Of a DNA stretch of 20,689 bases, positions 1 through 9,339 are shown in pieces (the first letter of the stretch is position 1; every line of letters begins with the position of its first letter). The DNA lies in the NCBI GenBank assembly GCA_003427395.1, contig BFEA01000299.1:818917-839605 (forward strand), given 5' to 3'. This DNA comes from Chara braunii. Taxonomy: Eukaryota > Streptophyta > Charophyceae > Charales > Characeae. The position numbers and the translations under genes were made by a program. The notes below the pieces were generated by a model. The model saw only the letters and a list, made by a program, of their open reading frames with translations. It had not been told where the DNA came from and ran no database searches.

Positions 1-2
1 CC

Positions 3-752
3 CTACAACCGGGAGACGAAGCACGGCTTCGTGCCGAACGTAGAGCCCGTGCTCTTGCAGCAGCGAGGGCAGCAGCAAACCTAGCAGCTAGAGAAGAGGC
101 AGCAGCAGCCAGAGCAGCAGCAATGGCTAACGGCACAGCCTCTGCTGCATCCTCGTCAGGGACCCTGTTGGGAATGCCCTCAGGGCCCGCGGGTACTTCC
201 GGATCAATAGGTGCTGGACAGTCCACAAGTCAAATGGCGGGCTCGCAGTTAAGCCCATTAACCCCACGTGGCAGGGAGCTCCTAGAGCTTCAACAGGTCG
301 AAAGGATCCGCGAGCGGTTAGAGAGGGAACTGAAACAAGCTACCGACAGAGAAAGAGAGATTAAAAAAAGAACAGCCAGGCTTGATACGTTAGAGGCAGA
401 CAAAGCTGCATTAGAGGGTTTGGATGAGTCAGCCATGTCTGACCAAATGAAAATATTGAAGAACAGTATGCTGTCGGTGCATGCGCATGTGGACAGCAGA
501 CTCGATTTCATGCAGAACTCTTTGGACCAGATCTTGGACCTTTTGCAAAGGCCAGGATTCCGGCCAGCAGCACAGTCGCCGTTGCCGTTAACGGCGATGT
601 CAGGCCCCTTTCCGGTACAAGCTGGCACACAGGCAAGTGGTACGTCTGCAGCAGCTGCACAGACTCAGCGGTGGTTGCTACACCATCACCACAACAACCT
701 GTTCCTCAACAGGGACAATAGCAAGGTCAATGGTACCCAAAGACCCCTATGA
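3..752 (+). pseudogene. Element A gag, N-terminal coiled-coil part (broken)
   Basis: The frame is open from base 3, so the true start lies upstream of the window; the ATG at 123 is internal or secondary. Counting from that Met, residues 1-48 are Ala/Ser/Gly-rich, 50-100 form a highly charged helical segment typical of a coiled coil, and 103-141 form a second amphipathic helix. A Pro/Gln-rich linker follows. Near 665-675 the frame slips: the Gln/Pro-rich linker leading into the capsid part continues in the frame used at 749, and the 30 residues before the stop at 752 are out-of-frame sequence. In the correct frame an in-frame TAG sits at 719-721 inside a Gln-rich run. The role is inferred to be self-association of the Gag precursor; assignment rests on position ahead of a recognisable capsid domain. 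Confidence 0.75.
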
Positions 753-1667
753 AACCGCCCCTTGCCTTCTCCGGAGAGAAGAAGGATGAGGAACTTAACA
801 CATGGTTGAGGACGGTTCCAGTGTGGGTAAGGGCAAAGAGGACTTTGCAGGAGGAGGAGGTGATTACTGTTGCATCTTACCTTGAGGGTACGGCAGCCAA
901 ATGGCTAGATGGATTAGTAGCAAAGGCCGGGTACGGACGACGAATGAAAGACTGGGCTAAGACCCTTACATTATAACAGTCCTTAGAAATGGTAGAAGCT
1001 CGCTGGCACAATCCGCAGCAGGCACAAATTGCCACCGATGCGATGCATAGACTAGACCAACGAAAGTTCAAGTCAGTCAGAGAGCTAATGACTACCGTAG
1101 AGAGCATCATCGTTGTTCCCGGCATACACTACGATGACCAGGTCTTATTGACCATGTTTGTGAGATGTCTCCCAGAGAATCTCAGGAACTTACTACCCAG
1201 CGAGGCTCGCCTCGAGTATCATTCGTTTGAGACACTATCTAGAAAAGCCTTAGACTTAGAGGCTACTCTAGGAAGTGCTCAACCTACTCCAGTAGACACG
1301 AGGAAGAAGAAGAGTCCACAGGAATGGAAGAAGAAGGGGAGCAAGCTGGTGATGGTTGAGTCCGATGGGACTCAAACTGAGATCGAAGAGCTCACATACC
1401 TGTTGGACTATTCAGAGTACGACGGCGAGGAAATCGTTGAGGGTAGCACCCTCGCCGCAGTAGTTAAGGCTAAGGCTGGTGGCCGAGGGAAGGGCCATCA
1501 AAAGAGTCAAGGGCAGGCCGCCTCCAATCAAGCCAAAGTAGCAGATTGGGTCAAGGCAGGTCTTGATCAAGAAGTGTGGCAGGTGCAAGAACGCAAAGGT
1601 CACGCAGAAGATACCTCCTAAGATGGGGGCACCTTCTTCCCAGGATTCTAGCTCGGGAAATACGTGA
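677..1667 (+). pseudogene. Element A gag, capsid and nucleocapsid part (broken)
   Basis: This is the capsid region of the retrotransposon Gag family: a segment with LAFSGEKKDEELNTWL, then helical sequence typical of the family, ending around LPENLRNLLP. It aligns with the Gag core of element B on the other strand (for example RELMTTVE opposite RTLKVVMN), which supports the call. An in-frame TAA at 974-976 interrupts it. A basic linker follows 1300. Near 1542-1575 the frame moves again: the last part, to a TGA at 1665-1667, has a CGRC pair at 1575-1586 that looks like the start of a zinc knuckle whose His and last Cys are lost, followed by a Ser-rich tail. Gag would package the RNA and form the particle. 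The choice of frame after 1575 is inference. Confidence 0.75.
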
Positions 1668-3466
1668 GGCCGGTGGAAGTTTTAGCTGCTTCTACTCATG
1701 GTGAAGTGGGCCAGATACCCTCCCCACTTCATGAGATGGCCATAGCTAATGACTCTTTAGTCACCCTGCAGACTCATCCAGACCAAACTATGCTTTGTAC
1801 GTTGGATGTGTCTAAAGCCTTAGAAGATTTGAAAAGTGAGTGGTCAAGCAAGGACCCTCGCGAATCTTGGGTGGCACTAAGGAAAGGTCCTAGAGGGGAA
1901 CATTTCGTTGTGGAAGTTGATGTAGGGGGCCACAAATGTGGTGCCTTTATAGACATCGGCTCCATGCGGAATTACATAAGTCGCGACTGCTTGGAAAGGC
2001 TGCACCTACAGAACCGGGTACAGCACCTTAGTAGACCTATAGCATCTACTTTGGCCAATAAGGAGCGCATAATTGTCACAGACTATATCAAGGATGTAGT
2101 CTGTACCTTCTCCTATGGAGGAGGGGAACTTAATCACAAGATTTCGTTCCTGGTTAGCGACGACTTACCGTTTGATATACTGTTAGGAATGTACTACCTT
2201 GAGGTTGCCAAGCCCCAGTTTGACTGGGACAAGAAGGTGCTAAAACATAAGTTGCCTGATGGAAGAACAGTGAGGCTGACTAAGTTTAAAGCCAGTAGTA
2301 TAATTGATACGTATGGCTGCTTGTGTGCATCAGCGTTCTATAATTACTATAAACAGAACCAAGAGGAGGGTATGTACCTAGTGTATGTCTCTGAGAAAGA
2401 GGCGGCCGTTAAAACACCCCCAGAGATAGAACACGTTGTTGCTAAGCTCCCTGATCTGTTCACGGAGCCCACAGGAGTCGTTGATAGGGAAGTTGTCCAT
2501 GCCATAGAAATCATTCCAGGGAGTAAAACCTCAAAGGGAAGGATCTATAGGATGGCTCCGGCTGAGTTGGATGAACTTCGACAACTGAAAGAGCTGACAG
2601 AGAAGGGATGGATCCGGCCGAGTACTTCCCCCTATGGATCTTCAGTGCTATTTGTACCAAAGAAGGGGGGTACCTTGAGGATGTGCATTGATTATAGAGG
2701 CCTCAATGCCATCACAGTGAAAAATGCAGAGCCTCTACCCCACGTAGACGACCTATTGGATAGGGTGCAGGGATGTAAGTACTATAGCAAGATAGACTTA
2801 AAATCCGACTACCATCAGATCGCAATAAGACCTGAGGATCAACACAAGACTGCTTTTCAGACCAGATATGGTCTCTACGAGTTTGTAGTGATGCCCTTTG
2901 GCCTTTGCAATGCGCCGGGTACATTCCAGCATGCTATGAATAGAATCTTCCATGACCACTTAGATAAGTTTGTCGTTGTCTATCTCGACGATATTCTTAT
3001 CTTTCGTAAGTTTGTCGAGGAGCATGCACAACACGTTGAGACTGTACTTTCACTCCTGCGACAGCACAAGTATAAGGTCAACCTAGAGAAATGTGAGTTT
3101 GGACTCACTAAGATCTTATACTTGGGTCATGACGTATCCACGGAAGGTATTAGGCCGGAAGATGCGAAGGTGGCTAGTATCAGGGACTGGCCACGACCTC
3201 AGACTGTTACTGAGGTCAGATCTTTCTTAGGAATGTGCGGCTACTATAGGAACTTCGTAAAGAACTATTCTACAGTCGCCTCTCCTTTGACTGATCTAAC
3301 TCGACTTGACACGCCGTGGGACTGGAGTGATGAGTGCGAGGCTGCTTTCAAACGATTGAAGCATGCACTCATGAATCATGAGGTTCTTATGGTGCCCGAT
3401 CCTCAGAAGCCATTCATAGTGATCACCGACGCAAACCAATACGGCATTGGCGCAGTGCTGGCTTAA
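1652..3466 (+). pseudogene. Element A pol: protease and reverse transcriptase, ending at a premature stop
   Basis: No ATG is needed if pol is read by frameshifting; the first usable start-like codon is GTG at 1664, and residue numbers below count from it. The protease domain covers about residues 80-200. Its catalytic triplet reads D97-I98-G99 instead of DTG or DSG, a likely inactivating change, and the later ILLGM motif is present. Reverse transcriptase runs from about 290 to 500: the fingers motif has CIDYRGLN, followed by SKIDLKSDYHQ, MPFGLCNAPGTFQ and the active-site YLDD at 440-443. The connection domain and the first RNase H Asp (ITDAN) follow. TAA at 3464-3466 falls where element B has Gln in the same RNase H motif, so it looks like a CAA to TAA change. 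The frame stays open on the other side. Confidence 0.9.
1655..1661 (+). promoter_or_regulatory. Candidate -1 ribosomal frameshift heptamer GGGAAAT at the gag-pol overlap
   Basis: In the frame that carries the CGRC pair, the bases read G GGA AAT, the canonical X XXY YYZ pattern. A -1 slip leads directly into the pol frame, and the gag stop TGA follows at 1665-1667. The pol frame is open from 1652, so the overlap is only 16 bases. Two potential stem-loops follow: 1673-1679 with 1689-1695, and 1702-1710 with 1723-1731. Function is inferred from layout only. Confidence 0.5.
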
Positions 3467-4852
3467 CAGGATGGGAAAAAGTTGAGACCGATTGAGTATA
3501 TGAGGAAAAAGGTGCCATCAAAGAAACCGACAAAGTCCACCTATGAAAGAGAACGCTATGCTCTTTACAAAGCACTTGTTCATTGGAGGCACTTCCTATT
3601 GGGACGGTTTTTCTACTTGAGAACCGACCATCAGACCCTCAAATGGATCAAGACTCAACCGGCTCTTTCTGATGCACTCAAGCGTTGGATTGAGGTCATA
3701 GATCAGTATGACTTCAAGCTAGACTATCTGAAGGGAGAGTACAACAAGGTTATAGATGCGTTGTCACGTAGAGCAGACTACCTAGGGGCGCTAGTTTGTG
3801 AGTTTGGTGTATCTGAGGAACTAACTCAATCGCTGGTGGGAGCCTATCAGGAAGACCCTGTCACGATGGACATCATACGCAAACTTCAGGCGAAAGACAA
3901 GGCCACAGAAGATGAGTTTGTGATGGTGGACGGGTTTCTCTTTCTTGATAAGGCCGGTTGTAAAAGATTAGTGAATCCATCTAGTGAAGGTTTGCGTAGT
4001 TTGTTTCTAGGAGAATGTCATGACGCAACCGGACACTTTGCTTACAAAAAGACGAGTGCTAATCTAGTACAACGATTTTGGTGGCCTGGAATGCTAGGAG
4101 ATGCAAAGAAATATGTGGAGACCTGTCAGATCTGTCAGCGGGACAAGCCGCGAACTCAAGCACCGCTTGGGTTGCTAAGGCCCTTGCCTATCCCCGCTGG
4201 TCCAGGACAGCGTGTTTCCATGGACTTCATGGACACCCTGGTGACTAGTAAGAGTGGCAAGAGACACATTTTTGTCATCATTGATCGATTCACCAAATAC
4301 GCTAGACTAATTGCCATGCCAGAGACCGCACGGACTGACCACGTCATCAAGTTGTTCATGGACAACTGGGTGCGTGATTTTGGTTTACCAAAGTCAATCG
4401 TCAGTGACAGAGATGTCCGCTTCACAAGTGAGCTGCGGAAGAAGACTGCTGAGCAGATGGGCAGTCAACTTCAAATGACTTCAGGGAATCATCCCGAAGC
4501 CAACGGACAGGCCGAGCAGATGAACAGAGTTGTACAACATCTGCTGAGGCATTACATCAAGCCCAGCCAGGATAACTGGGATGAGAAGTTGCCTCTCATC
4601 GCCAGCCTGTACAACAACGCTGTACACAGCAGTACCGGCGTTTGTCCTAACCAACTGCACTTGGGATGGAAGCCTAGATCAGCTCTGGACTTCCTCCTAC
4701 TTGAAAACCGACCCTCTGCAACTCCAGGCACACTTGAATATGGTGTGCAGTATGAGAAGTTGCCGCAGCCAGCTGTCGAGCACATCAAGAAAGCTCAACA
4801 AACAATGATTGCTTCTGAGAACAAATATCGTCGACAATCCTTTTTCAGGTAG
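3467..4852 (+). pseudogene. Element A pol: RNase H and integrase
   Basis: This continues the same frame as the preceding part after the TAA at 3464. RNase H keeps its acidic residues in YERERYAL, RTDHQTL and VIDALSRR. Integrase begins with an HHCC zinc finger (ECHDATGH, then CQICQR). The catalytic core has all three acidic residues. Counting from 3482, they are D248 (in MDFMD), D309 (in SDRD) and E345 (in GQAEQMN), giving the D,DX35E spacing of the family. The frame ends at a TAG at 4850-4852. The C-terminal part continues in another frame from about 4843, so a one- or two-base indel in the T run at 4841-4845 breaks the gene. These domains would remove the RNA template and insert the cDNA into the host genome. 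Confidence 0.92.
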
Positions 4853-5294
4853 GGGAACGTGTCTGGGTCAAGGCTAGTGAGCTAGGACAGGAATTCGGAA
4901 TCTCTCGCAAACTAATGCCTCAGTATTTTGGTCCATGGGAAGTCCTGGATATAGTTGGGGATGAGATGGATGGTCCTACCTATGTTATCCGTATCCCTGG
5001 TCATCTGCGCACTCACCCTGTCTTTCATGCCTCAAAGCTTGCACCTTTCGCTGAGACAGATCAATTCCCTTCAAGGAGATCGATGCTGCCCCCAACCATG
5101 GATGGCCAAGTGGACATTGACGACATAGTGGATCACAGAGACCTGCCTGTTCCAAAGCCACTGGGTAGAGGAAGACCTCCCAACCCAAGAGAGAATATCG
5201 CGTCAGATTCAGGCATCATACGGATCCAAAAGAAGATCGGTGGTTTACCAGAGAGGAACTGATTGACACAGCTCCTCAAGTGGTGGCAGAATAA
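4843..5294 (+). pseudogene. Element A integrase C-terminus with chromodomain (frameshifted)
   Basis: The frame beginning with FQVGERVWVK at 4843 gives the integrase C-terminal SH3-like module (GPWEVLD, then PVFHASKL). A chromodomain-like segment starts at DIDDIV near 5113. Around 5188-5195 the frame shifts again: one frame stops at 5262, but the frame ending with TAA at 5292-5294 carries the aromatic and acidic half of the chromodomain (EYRVRFRHH, DRWFTREEL). Element B has a matching order on the other strand. In chromoviruses this domain binds modified histone tails and steers integration into heterochromatin. Here the repeat-on-repeat setting would fit such targeting, but that is inference. 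Confidence 0.8.
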
Positions 5295-5350
5295 GGATGT
5301 TAAAAGGGAAGGCACCTGCGAAGTAAGCATCTCAGCGGACTTCTGAAGCT

Positions 5351-5363
5351 AAGGGGGATGGAA
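5351..5363 (+). promoter_or_regulatory. Element A polypurine tract
   Basis: AAGGGGGATGGAA lies about 57 bases after the end of pol and directly before TGTGAGG, the LTR start. This is the expected plus-strand primer position. Confidence 0.75.
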
Positions 5364-5590
5364 TGTGAGGATTGAGCCCTCAAGAAGGGGCCTTGCCATG
5401 ATGTACATGTTCTGGGCTAAGGCCCCAGCAAGCCTCGTGCCCGCCCTAAGTGAAGGCGGGGCAGCAAATCAACAAGAGCCCTCTGTGCAAACATTTCACG
5501 AAGTGGGGTCCATACAGTTTCAGCACGCCAGTTGGTTGGAGTGCACCGAGTATCGGAGCTCTGCACCTTTCGCTGAGACAGATCAATCAA
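5364..5590 (+). repeat. Element A 3' LTR, 5' portion
   Basis: The repeat begins with TG directly after the polypurine tract. Its first 190 or so bases are related, in inverted orientation, to 7121 down to about 6950, including an exact 24-base match (5437-5460 against 7050-7073). That segment contains a CCCGCC/GGCGGG hairpin. Within it, 5562-5587 is an exact 26-base copy of pol sequence at 5040-5065. The 3' boundary could not be located, and the 5' LTR of this copy is not in the window. Confidence 0.65.
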
Positions 5591-5865
5591 GTTGTCTGGC
5601 TGCTTTCATGCTGTAGTTGTAGTGATAGGCTGTAGAGTAGGTAGGGCGCCAGGCGCCATTCAAGAGAGAGAGCTACATTGGGTTATGCTGTTGGTGTTGC
5701 CCGATTGGGCTTGGACATTGACTCACGATTCTTCTGTGTCATTCTCAAATGGATGGTTACTCAGTTCATTTGTGCTATCTGCTCTTGCTTTGACTACTTG
5801 AACTTCAGTGTGATTTTGCAATCTGGATTTCTGTGCTTCGTCCACATTCATGTTCCTTGCACCCC
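5591..5865. other. No gene seen; probable continuation of the element A LTR
   Basis: Short open frames here overlap one another on both strands and match nothing I recognise. The stretch could be the R/U5 part of the element A LTR or unrelated filler. No second LTR copy is available to decide. Confidence 0.4.
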
Positions 5866-6432
5866 TCTCTCGCCCACTGCGTCCTCCGGGCTCACTGCAG
5901 ACCTCCTTGCACAAGTCGCTGTGGCAGCGCTTCCGCATGGCTCACGCAGGAATGAATGAAAGGCTGGGCGCTGCCTCTTGATTTATACTTTGGAAACTCG
6001 TTGGTCTGCCCTTTGCCATCGGCCCATGGTGCTCANAGTACCCCGTGGTACTTGCTGGACCGGACTGGGACTGACTGGACCCTACNNCTGACTGTNTGTG
6101 GACTCACTGCTATCCTACCGTCGTNGTACTGCGATTGCANTGCAGTTTAGTCCACCACTTGCCTNGCCACTTGACCNCTTGCCCACTTGCCGACCNTCTA
6201 GAAGGACTACAGCTAGACTTCTGGAACCTGCTAAGACTTTTACTCTATAGACCTACAGATCGAACCTCTGCTGCTTATGGACCTATGACAGACCTACCAA
6301 CTGTCTACGAATACACAGGTCACCGGTCCAACTCTCGGGGTCTACACCGATACTGTACATGGGTAGGGTGAGGTCTAGGGATCGAACCCTGGGTACTGCA
6401 TCTGCTACTGCTAAAAGGTGAAAACCGTTTCA
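5866..6432 (-). repeat. Truncated LTR of the element B family
   Basis: The segment is clearly homologous, in the same orientation, to 11150-11766 of element B's LTR. Shared blocks include AAGTCGCTGTGGCAGCGC, the AGGAATGAATGAA block, and the end CCGTTTCA, which is the LTR edge in both copies. The TATA element ATTTATA (TATAAAT on the minus strand) is conserved at 5981-5987. The 300 or so bases at the other end of the LTR are missing, so this is a fragment rather than a complete solo LTR. Nine ambiguous bases lie at 6036, 6086, 6087, 6096, 6125, 6140, 6165, 6177 and 6196. Confidence 0.8.
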
Positions 6433-6949
6433 TTGATGTCAGCAGCCACCGAAGTACATGAAGATGTCGCCCAATGCAGACCATCGCCAATACCAGGTAT
6501 GAGCCCTCACATCGTCATCCTCATCTCTTCTTCTCTCCCTTTCCTCGTCTTCCTTCTTTACACCCGAAGACCACCACTACGCATTGCTGTAACACCAAGC
6601 CTCAGCCAGCTATGGAGGCTGGGCTACGGCACTGCCCTCAGCAGCACCCTTCCTTCTTCGCAACCGCACGTGCGCTGCACCATGCTCTGCGCTAGCAGCA
6701 GCCCCCGAGCACTTACTCCAGCAGCGCTGCCGCAAACAAGCATGTGCCCGAATGACGTGCCAGGCAGCGCTTTCCTATATGGAAAGAGTCTGGCCTGGCC
6801 TGCAGCCTGGCTGGGCTGGGACTGCCCCCAGAAGCTTCCGGTAGGCCCCAGGTAGCTGGGCCTCATTCAGTTACGCCTCCCAACTGTCTGTGTATATGTG
6901 GCCCAGGGCCTGCCTTTTAGAAAAGGTCCAGAAGGCCATGGAAAGTATT
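6433..6949. other. No gene seen
   Basis: The sequence is moderately GC-rich with pyrimidine-rich stretches and short Ala/Ser/Pro-coding frames on both strands that look spurious. It may include more of the inverted LTR described next, but I could not find its far edge. Confidence 0.4.
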
Positions 6950-7121
6950 TGCTGCTCGGGACCTGGGTTCCCTCAACAACTGACGTGACACAACTGCCTG
7001 AACCCCAAATACGAAATTGACAGCATTCGGCCTCTCGTGATTTGTTAGGCCCGCCTTCACTTAGGGCGGGCACACTTGCATAAGGGGCCCCTTAGGCCTG
7101 CCGAGGAGCCAAATCCTCGCA
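6950..7121 (-). repeat. Inverted LTR start related to the element A LTR
   Basis: Read on the minus strand from 7121, the sequence begins TGCGAGGATTTGGCTCC and follows the start of element A's LTR through the exact 24-base block at 7050-7073. The match continues through a CAAATCA block and the TCACGTCAGTTG region. It has no polypurine tract on its outer side (the neighbouring bases are ACACACTT), so it may be a solo or truncated LTR. Similarity fades near 6950. Confidence 0.6.
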
Positions 7122-7135
7122 AGTGTGTTTGAGTT

Positions 7136-7148
7136 AAAAAAAAAAAAA
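7136..7148. repeat. A13 run
   Basis: Thirteen A residues lie 15 bases outside the inverted LTR start. It could be the tail of a non-LTR insertion or a simple repeat. Confidence 0.5.
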
Positions 7149-7514
7149 GAACTTCCGTATCCCCCTCTTGCTGCTGTTAGGACTTACAGGTGCATTTGTG
7201 TTTTGTTATCTGTGACAGCTATACGGTGATGAATTTCAATGATTTCGCATCAGGAATGACACTTGTGTTTGATCTCTGCCTGATGAGCAATTGGGTGGGT
7301 TACATGGAGGTGAGTGAATGAGAAAGTGACTGACTGAACTTACCCGTTGGGTTAATAGTACACATATATAATTTGTGAGAAACAGATCAAGAGTTCAAAT
7401 CCCGATGTATGCAATAACAATAGGGTATAAGCCCCTCTTACAAAGGAAGAAAGACAGAAACAAGAAGGAAAAGCGACTGAATGACTCAGATTGCAATTCA
7501 TGTTATCCACCCAG
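7149..7514. other. No gene; one weak tRNA-like B box
   Basis: There is no credible coding frame. AGTTCAAATCCC near 7393 fits a Pol III B box, and TGGGTTAATAG about 40 bases upstream loosely resembles an A box. This may be the head of an old tRNA-derived SINE, but the A-box match is poor. Confidence 0.35.
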
Positions 7515-7735
7515 CTTGTGTGGCTGAATGGTACGCCCATCAACTGTGTTGATAGACAAACCTGAGTTTGAATCCAGATGGAATCAGATCAGTAAAAAAT
7601 AACTCTGGCTGACAGACCTGAGTTTGAATCCAGATGGAATCAGATCAGTAAAAAATAACTTTGGCTTGACCTCGGGCCAGTCAGTTCGATGGTGATATCT
7701 CAAGGCCGTGAACCTTCAAAAATAAAAATAAACTG
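7515..7735 (+). mobile_element. tRNA-derived SINE-like element with duplicated B-box segment
   Basis: TGGCTGAATGG at 7521-7531 matches the tRNA A-box consensus. AGTTTGAATCC at 7565-7575 is a near-consensus B box 34 bases downstream, the spacing of a tRNA gene. The stretch 7560-7615 is repeated almost exactly at 7616-7671 (56-base period, one mismatch seen), so the B box occurs twice. An A-rich end (AAAAATAAAAATAAA) closes the unit near 7735. SINEs have internal Pol III promoters and depend on LINE machinery. No family was identified and no flanking duplication was found. Confidence 0.55.
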
Positions 7736-7930
7736 ATCTTATTCCTCAGAAATGTTCTGTTAGAAAGTAATCAGCTGAGCTGCTCAGCATTTATGAGGAG
7801 ATTTCCCTTTAGTGTCTTCTTCTGTTTTCTCTGTCTTGGAACTCTGCTGGTCAATTGCCAGGCTACTGTGTCTTCTTCATTTTTCCTTCTTTTTTTCCCT
7901 TCAAAGCTGCAGTTTTCTAGGAAGATTTTC
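7736..7930. other. No gene seen
   Basis: T-rich sequence without a convincing frame. The open frames running through it on the plus strand owe their length to the adjoining A70 run. Confidence 0.5.
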
Positions 7931-7976
7931 ATGCCCGGCCGGGCACCCGGGCGTGACGTCCAGGGTACCTGGGCAT

Positions 7977-8049
<73 letters not shown>

Positions 8050-8420
8050 CCTTTCTGCACTCTCCCAGAGGACCCCAAATCCGGGATCTTTTCATTCTTT
8101 TGAGAGTTGGCTGTGAAGGGGGGGGGAGGGGGGTATAAATTGTTTGTAAAGGGGCTAAGGGGATTTAAAGGGGGGTCCCTTAGTGTGATTTTGTTATTTT
8201 CTTTTTTATCTCCGATTCGGTGAGGAATTATGATGTGACCCTCAGCCAAAAGTTGTTTGTATTGCAATTCTACACAACATTGTTTTTTTTTGGGAATTTT
8301 TTGACTTTCGTTTTTGTTTTTTTTGCGCTGGGGCTGCCCGGAACCCTGCCCGGGGGTCATGCACGGCCGGGCACCTGGGTGTGTATCCGGGCACAAGTTG
8401 GGTGCCCGGACGCCCGGAAA
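7931..8420. repeat. GC-rich repeat pair enclosing an A70 homopolymer
   Basis: ATGCCCGGCCGGGCACC at 7931 recurs with few changes as ATGCACGGCCGGGCACC at 8359; over 25 bases I count three mismatches. Further GCCCGG motifs occur at 8336-8350 and 8384-8418. Between the copies lie A70 (7979-8048), G-rich runs and T-rich runs. TGCCCGGCCGGGCA at 7932-7945 is a perfect palindrome. The class is unknown; a retroposed or foldback element is possible. Confidence 0.45.
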
Positions 8421-9300
8421 AACAACCTAGGCAGTTTTATTATATAATCGAACAATGAGGCTGGGAATTTCTCAACATCTCAACCCGGACAGTGCCGGGG
8501 CCATTACCCAGTTTTGGACTGTGCTGGAAACTGGGTCCAGCGTCCACTTATCTGCAACTTCACCACAAAAATAAAACTGGACAATTAAAACACAACTAGA
8601 AATAACGGAAGAATTTGAGGAAAGCTATACCACCATTCCCCAAGAAGAAGACCTGTCTCCTGATTACCCTTAACCCTCTGCGTTCCCCCTCGTCCCCTGC
8701 TGAACCCTAGGCTTCCCTCCCCTTCCAAACCTTAAACCTTGCACTCTCCCTCCCCCTCCTTTTTCTTTTTCTAAATTCTCGTCCTCTGTTCCAAACTTCT
8801 TAAACCCTAAAGCTTACTGTATCCCTATTGCTCCAATCTCGTCCTACTGAGAGAACCAGTGGAATGACAGGGTGAGTCCCCTTCTATTGTTGCTATCTTC
8901 CCCTGCGCTAACCTTGTCTACTGAAACTTCATATTAGTTCATAATCAATTCCCTGTCTTGCTCTGGGTCTTCTTCTGTTTATTCATTCGTTGTGTAGCTC
9001 CAATTTTTTCCCCCCGTCCCACAATCACACCTGCAAACTCCATCCTGCAGTACAAGTGGAATCGTCCCTGCACTCTTATGTACCCTGCCGATCATACTTG
9101 CAGCCGCACAGTGCGCTGTACCGTACGGTGCACCGCATGGTATGCGGCGCAGCACCTTCTCGTGCGCCGTACCAGCAGCAGTTTCCCTTTCTTCTTTTTT
9201 TCACTGTTTCTGTAGATACAGAAGAGTGCACCACCTATGGAACAGATCCTTTTCAAGTAGCGTCGTACATATTTTTCTTTTCGTCCAATTGGGGATGAGA
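8421..9300. other. No gene seen
   Basis: This 880-base stretch has no supported coding frame. From 8640 to 8820 it is pyrimidine-rich on the plus strand, with scattered CCCTAA-like words that do not form an array. From 9110 to 9175 it contains overlapping short inverted repeats (GTACCGTAC, CGCATGGTATGCG). No promoter or RNA gene was recognised. Confidence 0.5.
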
Positions 9301-9339
9301 AATAGATAAGTGTTGAGATTAGTGAAGGAAATACGTTAC

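Larger units (their letters stand above)
1..5590 (+). mobile_element. Element A: decayed Ty3/gypsy chromovirus-type LTR retrotransposon, 5' end outside window
   Basis: The domain order read directly is gag, aspartic protease, reverse transcriptase, RNase H, integrase (zinc finger plus D,DX35E core), an SH3-like segment and a chromodomain, then a polypurine tract and an LTR start at 5364. This order, with integrase after RNase H, defines Ty3/gypsy elements, and the C-terminal chromodomain places it near chromoviruses. The 5' LTR and primer site lie left of the window. I see at least three in-frame stops (719, 974, 3464) and four frame changes, two of them in gag. The right limit is uncertain because the 3' LTR end could not be fixed; 5590 marks only where I can still recognise LTR-type sequence. 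Confidence 0.9.

Noticed and set aside
7793-8138. Open frames of about 107 codons on both strands
   Set aside because: Their length comes from the A70 run (poly-Lys or poly-Phe), and they match no protein.
8640-8830. Telomere-like CCCTAA words
   Set aside because: They are scattered and irregular, not a tandem array.
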